DNA of 64,000 bases from Bacillota bacterium (GCA_021845645.1 JAJZVM010000019.1:8819-72818); one strand, 5' to 3'; counted from the first letter of the stretch, positions 27,064-38,206 are shown. Notes: generated from the letters alone by a model not told the origin. Numbers and translations are program-made.

Positions 27064-27510
27064 TCAGGACTGCTGCGGCACGCTCTCCGCAACGCCCCCC
27101 CTGCTCCTCAGCAGGCCAGGTTCGCCGTCTTCCGGCAGGTTCGCGGCGAGGTCGCCGTGGATCGATGCCCCCTCGGAGACCGCCAGGCGCTGTGCCCGGA
27201 CGTCACCGACGATGCGCGCCGTTTCCGCGATCTCGCAGCGGTCCGCGTGGATGGAGCCCTCGATGAATCCCTGGACCACGAGCTCCTTGACGCGCAGCTT
27301 GGCCCGCACCTCGGCCTTCTGGCCGACCACGACGGTTCCTTCGTGCTCGACCTGGCCGGAGACGCGGCCCTCGATCCGCAACAGGCCCTTGCCGCGAACG
27401 GTCCCTTCAACGGAAGCGTCGCTGCCGATGTAGGTAGCGGTCTGGTCGACCATTGGCTCGGCGGGGCTGTCCTCGCCACCGCGGCGCCCATTCGTGAACA
27501 TCCGGGACAT
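27064..27510 (-). CDS. bactofilin-type polymer-forming cytoskeletal protein
   Basis: The 148 residues consist of a short disordered N-terminus, a right-handed beta-helix core of about 90 residues with repeated G-x-V-x-G-x-I patterns ([46 protein letters not shown]), and a flexible tail. Bactofilins self-assemble into filaments that position wall enzymes. Its ATG overlaps the stop of an M23 peptidase (TGATG). A bactofilin plus M23 pair is a recurring cell-shape module, for example CcmA with Csd-type peptidases. Confidence 0.92.
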   Translation of the reverse strand: MSRMFTNGRRGGEDSPAEPMVDQTATYIGSDASVEGTVRGKGLLRIEGRVSGQVEHEGTVVVGQKAEVRAKLRVKELVVQGFIEGSIHADRCEIAETARIVGDVRAQRLAVSEGASIHGDLAANLPEDGEPGLLRSRGGVAESVPQQS

Positions 27511-28571
27511 CAGTTCACCCCCGAGGGAGAATCGTGGATAAAGGGCCAGGGATTCGTGGAGATACCGTTCAGCAGGATGCCGAAGTAGACGTGCGGTCCG
27601 GTCGACCGGCCGGTGGAGCCGGACAGGGCGATCTCCTGTCCGCGCTTCACGTGCTGGCCGACCTGCACCAGCACCCTGGAGTTGTGCGAGACGAAGCTCG
27701 AGATGCCGTAGCCGTTGTCGACCTGGACGTAGTAGCCGAAGCCTCCCGGCTTCCAGCCAGCATAGGTCACGGTGCCCGCGCCCACCGACACGACGGGCGT
27801 GTACATCGGCACGGCGATATCGAGACCTGGATGCCACTCGCTTCCCGTGTTGGTGAAGGGGTTCGCGCGCCAGCCGTACCACGACGAGATCGGGCCCTGG
27901 ACAGGCAGCATGTCCGGCCGGTGCTGCAGGTAGATGTCACGCTGGCTAGCCTGCGCCAGGACGCCGGGCAACTGCTGGTGCAGCGCGTCGAGCCTGCTCA
28001 GCAGATTGCCGAGGCCGCTGTCGGTGGCGTGGAAATGCATGCCGAGCACCGTCTCGACATGACGGACATCGGCTGCCATAGCGTCTACCTGCGTGAGTGC
28101 CTGGGTGTTCCGAGCCTGGGCTCTCGCCAACTGTTCCCGGAGAACGCGGTTCTCGAGTTGCACCTTCACTGACGCGGCCAGTTCCCTGCGCAGGTGGGTC
28201 GTGGCCACGATGTCCTGGTAGGCGGCGACGAGCATGAACACGACCGCCGAAACCAGCAGTGCCGCTGCCGCGGAGGCGATGCTGAGCCAGAGACGGTGCC
28301 GGTCCTGCCATCGCCACTCGCGAACGCTGCCGCTCCGCTCCGGGAAGACGACGATACGTAGGTCTTCCCGCGCGATCGTAAAGCCCTCCTTTTCCCAGTA
28401 CCTTCCTGTGACCAGGTTCTCTGCACCATTGTCGTATTCGCTGCCGAAGCAAACAACCCTGTAGCGTACTATGAGTTTTCCGTTGGAGATCCGCTTCCAT
28501 ACGTCCTCATCTGTTACCAATCCTGGCAGTGCGGCGACCCGCGCGGCGCGAGGTAGCCCCTTCCGCCTCAC
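27510..28571 (-). CDS. membrane-anchored M23 (LytM) peptidase with cytosolic N-terminal region
   Basis: The 353 residues have about 93 cytosolic residues, one membrane helix (about 96-118), a coiled coil (about 120-185) and a C-terminal LytM domain. The zinc ligands HPGLD and the final motif HVYF (where HLHF is usual) are visible. The first His and Asp and the first His of the last motif remain, but the second His is Tyr, so catalysis may be impaired. Start GTG 28571 is coupled to the preceding gene. The cytosolic part (RYRVVCFGSEYDNGAEN...) could contact the bactofilin encoded next. That contact is inference. Confidence 0.85.
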   Translation of the reverse strand: MRRKGLPRAARVAALPGLVTDEDVWKRISNGKLIVRYRVVCFGSEYDNGAENLVTGRYWEKEGFTIAREDLRIVVFPERSGSVREWRWQDRHRLWLSIASAAAALLVSAVVFMLVAAYQDIVATTHLRRELAASVKVQLENRVLREQLARAQARNTQALTQVDAMAADVRHVETVLGMHFHATDSGLGNLLSRLDALHQQLPGVLAQASQRDIYLQHRPDMLPVQGPISSWYGWRANPFTNTGSEWHPGLDIAVPMYTPVVSVGAGTVTYAGWKPGGFGYYVQVDNGYGISSFVSHNSRVLVQVGQHVKRGQEIALSGSTGRSTGPHVYFGILLNGISTNPWPFIHDSPSGVN

Positions 28572-28572
28572 C

Positions 28573-29727
28573 TCAGGGCATGGGCGGCATGTACGGCGCA
28601 GGATTCACAGGCTTGCCGTCGATGCGGATCTCGAAGTGCAGGTGCGGCCCCGTCGCCCAACCGGTCATGCCGGCATAGCCGATCACCTGGCCCTGCTGCA
28701 CGTCCTGTCCGACCGATACGGCGAACCGCTCCTGGTGGGCGTAGAGGTTCGCGATGCCGCCGCCGTCGTCGATGATGATCGTGTAGCCGTAGCCGTTCAG
28801 CCACTGCGCCACGATCACCTTGCCCGTGGCGGCCGCGTGGATCGGCGTGCCCATGGGTACGCCGATGTCGATGCCGGTGTGCAGCGCGTACTGGTGCGTC
28901 ACCGGGTCGAGCCGGTAGCCGTAGGGCGAGGTGATTGGTCCGACGACCGGCCAGATGAAGTGGATGCCGCCGATGCCGCTGCCGTTGCCGTGGCTCGCCA
29001 GGCTCTGGATGATCTGCTCGATCTCGGCTGAGTTGCCCTCGTCCGAGGTCACGCTGGACTGCTGCTGGGCGTAGGTCTGGTCGAGGGCGGCGATCGCCTG
29101 GCGCTGGTAGGTGATCTGCTGGCTGAGAGCCTGCTTCGCCTGCCGCTGCAGCGTTGCCGCCGTGGCATATTGCTGGCGCTCCGCAGCCAGCGTCTTCTGT
29201 TCCCGCAAGAGCTGGGATTCCGCCCGCTGCACATCGCCTAGCACCGCGACATCCGCGCTGATGATCTGGCCGAGGAGTCCGATGCGGGTCTCGAAGTCGC
29301 TGAAGGACTGGGCACCGAACACGACGTTCAGGTAGCCTCCGGGGCCCTCCTGCTCGATGGCCACCAGCGCCCCGGCGAGGGTGGACCGGTCGTGGCCGAG
29401 TTGCCGCTCGGTCGTGGCGATCTCCTGCCGCTTGTGACCCAGGCGGCGCGTCAGGGTGGCCTCCCAGTCGAGGGCCTGGTTGAGCTGGGCCGTGGTGCGG
29501 TCGAGGCTCTGGTGCATCGACGCGATGGTCGCCTGCTTCTGCGCGAGCGAGCTCTGGGTCGCCGCAAGCAAGGCGCGGTCGCTCGCGAGACGCTGCTGGA
29601 TCGCCTTGAGCTCGGCCTGCGCCTCCTGCAGCGTCAGGGCGTGCGCCGGCAGAGCCAAGGTGTAGGCGCCGGCCGCAAGACCGACCGCGGCCATGGCCAA
29701 CGCCGCCGTGACCTGGCGAAACCTCAT
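28573..29727 (-). CDS. PcsB/EnvC-like secreted coiled-coil M23 peptidase
   Basis: The 384-residue protein has a signal peptide ending near PAHA, two long coiled-coil blocks (about 32-110 and 170-235), and a C-terminal LytM domain with intact zinc ligands (HTGIDIG and HLHFEI). Such proteins are activated by FtsEX across the membrane (PcsB in Streptococcus, CwlO in Bacillus, EnvC in E. coli). The gene overlaps ftsX (ATGA), which is strong context for that role. It should hydrolyse peptidoglycan cross-links during growth or division. Confidence 0.93.
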   Translation of the reverse strand: MRFRQVTAALAMAAVGLAAGAYTLALPAHALTLQEAQAELKAIQQRLASDRALLAATQSSLAQKQATIASMHQSLDRTTAQLNQALDWEATLTRRLGHKRQEIATTERQLGHDRSTLAGALVAIEQEGPGGYLNVVFGAQSFSDFETRIGLLGQIISADVAVLGDVQRAESQLLREQKTLAAERQQYATAATLQRQAKQALSQQITYQRQAIAALDQTYAQQQSSVTSDEGNSAEIEQIIQSLASHGNGSGIGGIHFIWPVVGPITSPYGYRLDPVTHQYALHTGIDIGVPMGTPIHAAATGKVIVAQWLNGYGYTIIIDDGGGIANLYAHQERFAVSVGQDVQQGQVIGYAGMTGWATGPHLHFEIRIDGKPVNPAPYMPPMP

Positions 29728-30611
29728 ATACGCGCGAGCCTCCTGACCGAGATGCGGAAGCCTACGGCGCCCAGCAGGATGCCGAGCACCAGCAGGAGGA
29801 GCGCGATGTCGCGCGCCAAGGGACTCGGGGTGACCAGCGGCAGGAAGGGCAGCGAGTGCACTGCGCTGCGGTAGGCGGCGACATAGCTCCAGAAAGCCAG
29901 GCCGGACGCAACGATCGCGCCGATGCCGCCGAGGATCAGTCCCTCAAGGATGAACGGCCAATGCACGAGCGACTCCGTCGCGCCGACGAGGCGCATGATG
30001 GCGATCTCCCTGCGACGTGCCGCCATGCCGAGCCGGATGGCGTTCGTAATCACCAGAAGGGATCCGATCAGCAGCAGGATGCCGATGACGAGTCCCACGA
30101 CGCGCACGCCGTCGATCAGCGCGAAGAGCCGCGAGACGACCGCGCTCTGGTACGTCGTGTGCACGATGCCCCCAAGGTGCGACAGGCGAGAGGCCAACCC
30201 CTTGACCTCCTGCGGCTGCCGCGCCGTGACCGACAGCGAGTCCTCGAGCGGGTTGGCGCTGCCGAGGCTGTCGAGCACCCGGGCCTGGTCGCCGAACTCC
30301 TTCTTCAGCTGGGAGAGGGCCTGCGCCTTGGTCACCAGCGTCGCGATGCGTACCTCCTGCCAGCCGCGCACCGTCTGGAGCTCCTGGAGTTCCTGGCTCT
30401 GGGGCACGCTCTGCGCGAAGAAGGCCCGAACGGCTACCTGACTCTCCACCGAGTTGGCGATCGCGTTGACGTTCACGCTGAGCAGCAGGAAGACGCCGAG
30501 CACGAGCAGGGAGACGGCGGTTGTCGTGACGGAGGCTATGGCGAGCACGGGATTGCGCATCAGGTTCTGATTGGCCTCATTGAGGCAGAACGCCCAGGTG
30601 CGCAACCTCAT
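29724..30611 (-). CDS. ftsX: FtsX permease-like division/elongation protein
   Basis: The 295-residue FtsX has an N-terminal cytosolic stretch, a first membrane helix (about 22-45), an extracellular domain (about 48-165) and three further helices typical of the FtsX fold (RRREIAIMRLVGATESLV lies between them). It transmits the FtsE ATPase cycle to the external amidase or peptidase, here the PcsB-like protein encoded next. It overlaps ftsE upstream and the PcsB-like gene downstream by 4 nt each. Confidence 0.95.
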   Translation of the reverse strand: MRLRTWAFCLNEANQNLMRNPVLAIASVTTTAVSLLVLGVFLLLSVNVNAIANSVESQVAVRAFFAQSVPQSQELQELQTVRGWQEVRIATLVTKAQALSQLKKEFGDQARVLDSLGSANPLEDSLSVTARQPQEVKGLASRLSHLGGIVHTTYQSAVVSRLFALIDGVRVVGLVIGILLLIGSLLVITNAIRLGMAARRREIAIMRLVGATESLVHWPFILEGLILGGIGAIVASGLAFWSYVAAYRSAVHSLPFLPLVTPSPLARDIALLLLVLGILLGAVGFRISVRRLARI

Positions 30612-31300
30612 CGGTTCACCTCCACGTGGTAGGCGGCCGCGAGTTCGTCGCGCTGGATCACACCGTCCTCCATCGCGACCACCCGCTGGCGCGCGCGGTC
30701 GACGAGGTGAGCGGCGTGCGTCGCCATCACGACGGTCGTGCCGAGCCGGTTGATCTCAAGCATGATCCGCATCATGTCCTGGGCGTTTTGCGGGTCGAGG
30801 TTGCCGGTAGGCTCGTCGGCCAGCAGCATCACGGGACGGCTGACCATGGCCCGCGCGAGTGCGACCCGCTGCTGCTCGCCGCCCGAGAGCTGCGCAGGCA
30901 GCGCGAGGCCGCGGTCCGACAGGCCGACGAGATCCAGCACCTGCGCGACGCGCCGCTTGATCTCACGCGGATGCACCTCGATCACGCGCAGGGCGAACGC
31001 GATGTTCTCCGCCACGTTGCGCTGGGGGAGCAGGCGAAAGTCCTGGAACACGACGCCGATCTGCCGGCGCAGATAAGGTATCTGCCGCGGCCGCATACGC
31101 CCCACGTCGTGTCCGTTCACGATCACGGAGCCGCTCGTCGAAACCTCTTCGCGGAACAGCAACCTCAGCAGGGTGGTCTTGCCGGCGCCACTTGGACCGA
31201 CCAGAAAGACGAACTCACCCTTGCCGATTTCCAGCTCGACATCTTGCAGTGCGGTGACGCCATTGGGGAAAACCTTTGTCACCTTGCGAAGGCTAATCAT
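30608..31300 (-). CDS. ftsE: FtsE ATP-binding protein
   Basis: The 230-residue ABC ATPase has Walker A GPSGAGKTT, signature LSGGEQQRVALARAM, Walker B LLADEPTGNLD and the FtsE-type Q-loop segment GVVFQDFRLLPQRNV. It powers FtsX. The ATG at 31300 gives the usual MISLRKVTKVFP start; a GTG at 31312 is the alternative. It is the first gene of a five-gene coupled envelope operon (ftsE, ftsX, PcsB-like, M23, bactofilin). The 106-bp gap upstream shows no clear promoter. Confidence 0.96.
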   Translation of the reverse strand: MISLRKVTKVFPNGVTALQDVELEIGKGEFVFLVGPSGAGKTTLLRLLFREEVSTSGSVIVNGHDVGRMRPRQIPYLRRQIGVVFQDFRLLPQRNVAENIAFALRVIEVHPREIKRRVAQVLDLVGLSDRGLALPAQLSGGEQQRVALARAMVSRPVMLLADEPTGNLDPQNAQDMMRIMLEINRLGTTVVMATHAAHLVDRARQRVVAMEDGVIQRDELAAAYHVEVNR

Positions 31301-31406
31301 CAGCAAGAGCACCTACCCAGACAGCCTGTACACTCCCGCTCTTCGACTGCGTGGGGTCGACTCCTGCCGAATGGGGACCGGCATTTCTTGACACCTGGGA
31401 AAGTTG

Positions 31407-32267
31407 TCAGTTTGCGCGGCGTATTCCGGGCCGGCGCCGCGCCTCGAGTGCCTTGAATCCTTCACCAAGCACCTCGTGCACGGTGGAGATGATCAGGAAG
31501 GCGTCGGGATCCTGGTGGTAGACGATGTCCTTGATCTCCTGGACCTCGCTGCGCGAGACCACGATGAGCAGCACGGGCCGCTCCACCTGCGTATAGCCGC
31601 CGCGTCCCTGCAGCTCGGTCACGCCGCGGCCGAGCCGATCGAAGACCTGCTGCTTGATGCCGTCGCTCGCCTCCGAGATCACCAGCACGGCCTTGCGGAA
31701 ATCGAGGCCCTCCTGGATCAGATCGACGACCCGCGTGCCCACGAACAGGGCGACCGCGGAGTACATGCCGAGGCGCAGTCCGAAAAATACCGCCGTCAGG
31801 GCGATGACGAAAAAATCGGTGCCGAGCAGGCCCGACCCCATGCTGAGATTGGTGAAGTGACGCAGCAGGCGCGCGACGAGATCCGTACCGCCCGTCGATC
31901 CACCGACGCGGAACACGATGCCGAGACCGGTGCCCGACAGCACGCCGCCGTAGAGTGCGGCGAGCAGCAGGTCCTGGGTCACGGCGTGGCTCGGCAGGAA
32001 CCAGAGCCAGAAGGAGAGCAGGGTGACGCCTATCAGGGTCCTGGCGACGAACGGCACGCCGATGAAGTAGGTGACGGCCATGAGGAGAGGCACGTTGAGG
32101 ACGAATACGAGCAGGCCGACCGGCCAGCCGAGCAGATAATGCAGGACGACGGCAAGGCCCGTGAGGCCGCCGTCGTTCATGCGGTTCGGGATCAGGAAGA
32201 AGTTGAGCCCTGCCGCGGTGATCAGGGTCCCGAGCGCAGTGCCAAGGATGTCCCGGATCTTCGGCAT
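31407..32267 (-). CDS. YitT family membrane protein (DUF161 + DUF2179)
   Basis: The 286 residues contain five or six membrane helices in the first 175 residues (DGGLTGLAVVLHYLLGWP, GGSTGGTDLVARLL) and a C-terminal cytosolic DUF2179 domain (RSEVQEIKDIVYHQDPDAFLII). YitT proteins are widespread in Bacillota with unknown transport activity. Start ATG 32267. It follows the exported-protein gene by 15 nt, so the two may share a transcript. Confidence 0.92.
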   Translation of the reverse strand: MPKIRDILGTALGTLITAAGLNFFLIPNRMNDGGLTGLAVVLHYLLGWPVGLLVFVLNVPLLMAVTYFIGVPFVARTLIGVTLLSFWLWFLPSHAVTQDLLLAALYGGVLSGTGLGIVFRVGGSTGGTDLVARLLRHFTNLSMGSGLLGTDFFVIALTAVFFGLRLGMYSAVALFVGTRVVDLIQEGLDFRKAVLVISEASDGIKQQVFDRLGRGVTELQGRGGYTQVERPVLLIVVSRSEVQEIKDIVYHQDPDAFLIISTVHEVLGEGFKALEARRRPGIRRAN

Positions 32268-32282
32268 CGCTGCTCCCCACCC

Positions 32283-32858
32283 CTATTGCGCAGGCTCCAA
32301 GGTGTACTGGCCGAGAACGAGCACGAGGAGTCGGGCCGATCCTAGCGGCACGATGCCGCGTCCGTCGGTGCGCGCCGCGAGCAGCAGCTGGTTCTGCGGA
32401 ACGCTGGCGCCCTGGCCGAGGTTCTGGCCGGACGTGAGGTCCGCAAAGCCGCCTCCGGAGGTCGGCGCGAGACGGACGACAGCCGTCCCGCCGCGCAGGA
32501 CGAACTCCGTGCCCTGCTGGGCCACGAGTTCGTCGCCGGGAGGCACCGAGACGACCACAACCGTCTGGCTCCCCCCTGTCGGCAAGGCCTTCAGCGCAGC
32601 CTGCAGGTCGGTTTGCACGGTAGACTGCACCAGCGGCGTCACGACGCCAGGCAGTGCGGACTGGATCCCCTGGCTCACAAGCGATGGAACCTGGCCGCTC
32701 AAGGCCGACGAAATCGCCTGCGTCACATAGCTGACCGATGCCAGAGGGTCCTGCGTCGAGCCTGGTGCCGCGCCCGACTGCGCCGCGGCCTGTCCGAACC
32801 AGAACCCGACCGCGAGCATGACGACTGCTGCGAGCGCGAGTAGAGGCATACGGCGCAT
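32283..32858 (-). CDS. exported protein of unknown function
   Basis: The 191-residue protein has an N-terminal membrane helix or signal peptide (LLALAAVVMLAVGFWFGQAAAQ), a Ser/Gln/Val-rich helical segment (about 30-95) and a beta-rich C-terminal half (VVVVSVPPGDELVAQQGTEF, VPQNQLLLAARTDGRG). The second half resembles small periplasmic domains that end with a signature of the form D-G-R-G. I do not recognise a family. Start ATG 32858 follows GGGAGG. An earlier in-frame start lacks that support. Confidence 0.75.
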   Translation of the reverse strand: MRRMPLLALAAVVMLAVGFWFGQAAAQSGAAPGSTQDPLASVSYVTQAISSALSGQVPSLVSQGIQSALPGVVTPLVQSTVQTDLQAALKALPTGGSQTVVVVSVPPGDELVAQQGTEFVLRGGTAVVRLAPTSGGGFADLTSGQNLGQGASVPQNQLLLAARTDGRGIVPLGSARLLVLVLGQYTLEPAQ

Positions 32859-32945
32859 AAGCTGACCTCCCGGGGCGCCGTAGGCGACCCTTTCTTCCAG
32901 TCTCATGAGGCCACTTCGACAAGCCTACCGCGAATCCTGGCCTCT

Positions 32946-34044
32946 CTAGACCGCGCGCTGGGCCTGCTGGCGCAGGTAGGCTTCGATGAAGCCGTCGATG
33001 TCTCCATCCATCACGCCGAGGGCGTTGCCTACCTCGACGCCGGTGCGATGGTCCTTGACGAGCGTGTACGGCTGGAACACGTAACTGCGGATCTGGTTGC
33101 CCCACGCGATCTGTCCCTGCTCGCCGCGCAGGTCGGCCACCTCCTGGCGCTCCTGCTCCTCCTTGAGCTCCAGCAGGCGTGCACGCAGCATGTGCATGGC
33201 CGTCTCGCGGTTCGAGTGCTGCGAACGCTCGGTTTGGCAGGCGACGACGATGCCCGTCGGCACGTGCGTGATGCGTACGGCGGACTCCGTCTTGTTGACG
33301 TGCTGGCCGCCCGCACCGCTCGACCGGTACGTGTCCACCTTGAGGTCTTCGGGATTAATCTGGATCGACTGGTCGTCGTCGGAGAGCGCCGGCAGCACGT
33401 CGGCCGAGGCGAACGACGTGTGGCGGCGGCCGCTGGCGTCGAAAGGAGAGATGCGCACCAGGCGGTGCACCCCCTTCTCCGCACGCAGGTAGCCGTAGGC
33501 GTAATCTCCGCGCACCTCGAAGGCCACACTCTTCACGCCGGCCTCCTCGCCGGGCAGGAGGTCGAGCACCTCGACCCCGAAGCCGCGCGACTCCGCCCAG
33601 CGCTGATACATGCGCCAGAGCATCTGGACCCAGTCCTGCGCTTCGGTGCCTCCGGCACCGGCGTGCAGCGTCACGATGGCGTCCAGGCTGTCGTACTTGC
33701 CGCGCAGGAGTTCCCTCAGTTCGAGCTGTCCCACTTCGCCGTCAAGACGCGCGAAGTCACGGCGCACCTCGTCGGCCGCCGCCTGGTCCTCTTCGGACGC
33801 CGCGAGCTCGTCCAGGACCAGGAGATCCCGCACTTCGCGGTCCAGGCGCTCCACGGTCTCGAGCGGTCCCTGCAGCTGCTTCAGCCTGCGCCCTACCTCC
33901 TGCGCGCGGCGCTGGTCCTGCCAGAGGTCGGGCGCCTCCATCTCACGCGTCAGGCGTGCGATCTCCTGCCTGCGGCGCTCCGAGTCAAAGAGACCCCCTG
34001 AGCGCGAGGATGCGGTCGTGAAGTCCTGTCAGTTCGTCGTGCAC
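32946..34044 (-). CDS. prfB: peptide chain release factor 2, with +1 programmed frameshift
   Basis: RF2 terminates translation at UGA and UAA. Translation starts at GTG 34044 (GGAGG 7 nt upstream) and runs 19 codons to an in-frame TGA at 33987-33985. This is preceded by the Shine-Dalgarno-like AGGGGG and the slippery CTT, the classical autoregulatory site CTT-TGA-C. After the +1 shift the frame continues to 32946, giving 365 residues. The SPF anticodon-like tripeptide (RISPFDASG) and the catalytic GGQ (GAGGQHVNKTES) are intact. Low RF2 favours the shift and so restores RF2. It lies just after secA, as in many Bacillota. Confidence 0.96.
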
Positions 34045-34057
34045 GTAATGCCTCCGT

Positions 34058-36589
<2,532 letters not shown>

Positions 36590-36650
36590 CCTCGGAACCT
36601 CCCCACGCAGCAAACGCAGAACATCGCTCCCGCAAAGGGCGCTATCGGTT

Positions 36651-36680
36651 AGTTTAGCATCGCCTATGACCCCGCCGCAA
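36651..36680 (-). promoter_or_regulatory. probable secA promoter
   Basis: TTGCGG (36680-36675) and TAAACT (36656-36651) are 18 nt apart on the minus strand, giving a leader of about 55 nt before the GTG start. The TAAACT box is well matched, the -35 only partly. Confidence 0.4.
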
Positions 36681-36725
36681 TCGCGGATCGACTCGAACGG
36701 CCGCGCATGCGGGGAGATGCGGGAA

Positions 36726-36766
36726 TGGCAGGCCGGAACGGCCTTGGGCGCCGTTCCGGCCTGCCA
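36726..36766. terminator. perfect 16-bp hairpin after hpf
   Basis: Arms 36726-36741 and 36751-36766 pair perfectly with a 9-nt loop, 15 nt past the hpf stop. No U-tract. Confidence 0.6.
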
Positions 36767-36781
36767 CGTTCGGACGAGCGA

Positions 36782-37333
36782 TCAGCGTTCCGGTTCCAGC
36801 AGGCCGTAGTTCCCATCGGCCCGCCGGTAGACGACGTTGATCAGATTCGTCTCCGCGTTCGTGAAGGCGAAGAAGTCGTGGCTGACGAGGTTCATCTGCA
36901 GGATCGCCTCGTCCGTCGACATCGGCTTGCGCGGGAACGTCTTCATGCGCACAAGCGTTCCTTCCTCAGCCTGTAGGTCGTCCTCGGGCTGCACAGGGTC
37001 CTGGGCGACGGTACCGTCGCCGGCCGCAGCGGTCTCCGCGCTTCCCACGTGGCGGTGGAGCCTCTCGTTGAGGCGCTTGGCCTGGCGCTCCAGCTTCTGC
37101 ACAGCCTGGTCGATCGATGCGTACATATCGTCACCACGCACCTCGCCGCGCAGGATGAACCCGCCGACGGGGATCGTCACCTCCGCGATGTGCCGACCGC
37201 GCTCCACGGCCAAGCGAACCTGCGCCTGACCGGCGCCCGACAGGAACCTGTCGAGCTTGCGCACCTTCCGCGTCACGTGGTTCTTGAGGGCTGCGGTGAG
37301 ATCGATGTCGCGTCCGCGAACAACGACTTCCAT
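36782..37333 (-). CDS. hpf: long-form hibernation promoting factor (HPF)
   Basis: The 183 residues have an N-terminal ribosome-binding domain (EVVVRGRDIDLTAALKNHV, FILRGEVRGDDMYASIDQAV), an acidic linker and the C-terminal dimerization domain (VVRMKTFPRKPMSTDEAILQMNLVSHDFFAF). Long HPF joins two 70S ribosomes into inactive 100S dimers in stationary phase. Start ATG 37333 follows GGAGGTG. In Bacillus hpf also precedes secA and prfB in the same order. A candidate promoter is at 37461-37433. Confidence 0.96.
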   Translation of the reverse strand: MEVVVRGRDIDLTAALKNHVTRKVRKLDRFLSGAGQAQVRLAVERGRHIAEVTIPVGGFILRGEVRGDDMYASIDQAVQKLERQAKRLNERLHRHVGSAETAAAGDGTVAQDPVQPEDDLQAEEGTLVRMKTFPRKPMSTDEAILQMNLVSHDFFAFTNAETNLINVVYRRADGNYGLLEPER

Positions 37334-37432
37334 CCCGGTCACCTCCAGGGGAACGTAGAGAGAGGTTCCCCTCCGCCCCCTGCCGCTCCTGCCTAGTCCG
37401 ACAGCGCGGGTGAGAAGGCATCGGTTCATCGC

Positions 37433-37461
37433 ATAGTATGCGGCGTATCCCCAACGGACAA
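37433..37461 (-). promoter_or_regulatory. candidate hpf promoter
   Basis: TTGTCC (37461-37456) and TACTAT (37438-37433) are 17 nt apart on the minus strand. The -10 sits in a palindrome CGCATAGTATGCG (37430-37442) that could bind a regulator. Confidence 0.35.
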
Positions 37462-37552
37462 GCGCGCCGCACGCCGCCATCCCGGCTCGGCCTTGGAGTT
37501 GGGGATGCAGAATTGTTAGAGCTTCGTGAAGCACCCCGCAACCTGTGCAAAC

Positions 37553-37620
37553 TGTGGACAACTCTGTGGATAGGCCTCCATAGGCTATTTCGCGCATCCG
37601 GCTATGTGGACTGTTCCACA
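37553..37620. other. cluster of DnaA-box-like 9-mers upstream of hpf
   Basis: TGTGGACAA (37553-37561) is an exact reverse complement of TTGTCCACA, and TGTGGATAG (37565-37573) differs from the consensus by one base. TATGTGGAC (37604-37612) and TGTTCCACA (37612-37620) are weaker. Consensus DnaA box: TTATCCACA or TTNTNCACA. The rest of the gap 37334-37930 holds the hpf promoter and the hairpin below. No coding sequence is convincing. Confidence 0.4.
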
Positions 37621-37861
37621 GGGTCTTCATGCAAGTCTGCATACCGCTACTCGCGACAGTATCCGGCGCGGCCTGCTCCTGCCGACGCGACGGTCGCGAT
37701 CTCGGAATCCGGCCCTAAGCAGCCCCAAGGAACGACCTGCTCCCACGACCGCCATTTGCGCTCGTCTGTCGCGCTCTCACACGCACGGGCACCTGGCATC
37801 GCATGCGTACTGACCCCACGATTCCCGCGATGCCGTTGCGCCGACCGGCCCGCCCATGCAT

Positions 37862-37890
37862 GACGCCCGCCCCTGACGGGGGCGGGCGTC
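37862..37890. terminator. hairpin after the zinc-ribbon gene
   Basis: Arms 37862-37873 and 37879-37890 form a perfect 12-bp stem with a 5-nt loop, 40 nt past the minus-strand stop. Confidence 0.55.
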
Positions 37891-37930
37891 GGACATCACG
37901 CCGCGGATTCGCGCATCCGGAAGATGAAAA

Positions 37931-38206
37931 TCAGACCTGGGCGCGTTCGCGCTCAAAACACTCGCGACAGTACACCGGTCGGTCGAGCCGAGGCTTGAAG
38001 GGTACCTGCGTCTCAGCACCGCAGGAGGCGCAGATGACGGTATGCAGCTCGCGCGCCCCGCCTACCTCCTGCCGCTTCTTCGAGCGGCAGTCCCTGCAAC
38101 GCGTCGGTTCATGCTGGAACCCCTTCTCCGCAAAGAACTCCTGCTCGCCGACCGAGAATAGGAACTCCGCACCGCAGTCCCGGCACTTGATGACCTTGTC
38201 CTCCAA
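37931..38206 (-). CDS. double zinc-ribbon protein (CxxC-x17-CxxC type)
   Basis: This 91-residue cytosolic protein has two CxxC-CxxC zinc ribbons: CRDCGAEF with CRDCRSKK, and CASCGAET with CRECFERE. The first ribbon has the pattern FLFSVGEQEFFAEKGF, typical of a Gram-positive family often annotated as probable zinc-ribbon domain. Function unknown, plausibly a ribosome or RNA-associated factor. TTG 38206 lies 8 nt after GGGGAGG. The ATG at 38239 would be at or upstream of the transcription start predicted by the strong promoter, so TTG is preferred. Confidence 0.85.
   Translation of the reverse strand: MEDKVIKCRDCGAEFLFSVGEQEFFAEKGFQHEPTRCRDCRSKKRQEVGGARELHTVICASCGAETQVPFKPRLDRPVYCRECFERERAQV

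Noticed and set aside
32946..34044. prfB as a pseudogene with an internal stop, or a selenocysteine codon
   Set aside because: The stop is in the classical CTT-TGA-C context with the SD-like stimulator. This is programmed frameshifting.
37553..37620. Chromosome replication origin
   Set aside because: DnaA-like boxes occur, but dnaA, dnaN, gyrB or rpmH are not nearby and there is no AT-rich unwinding element.
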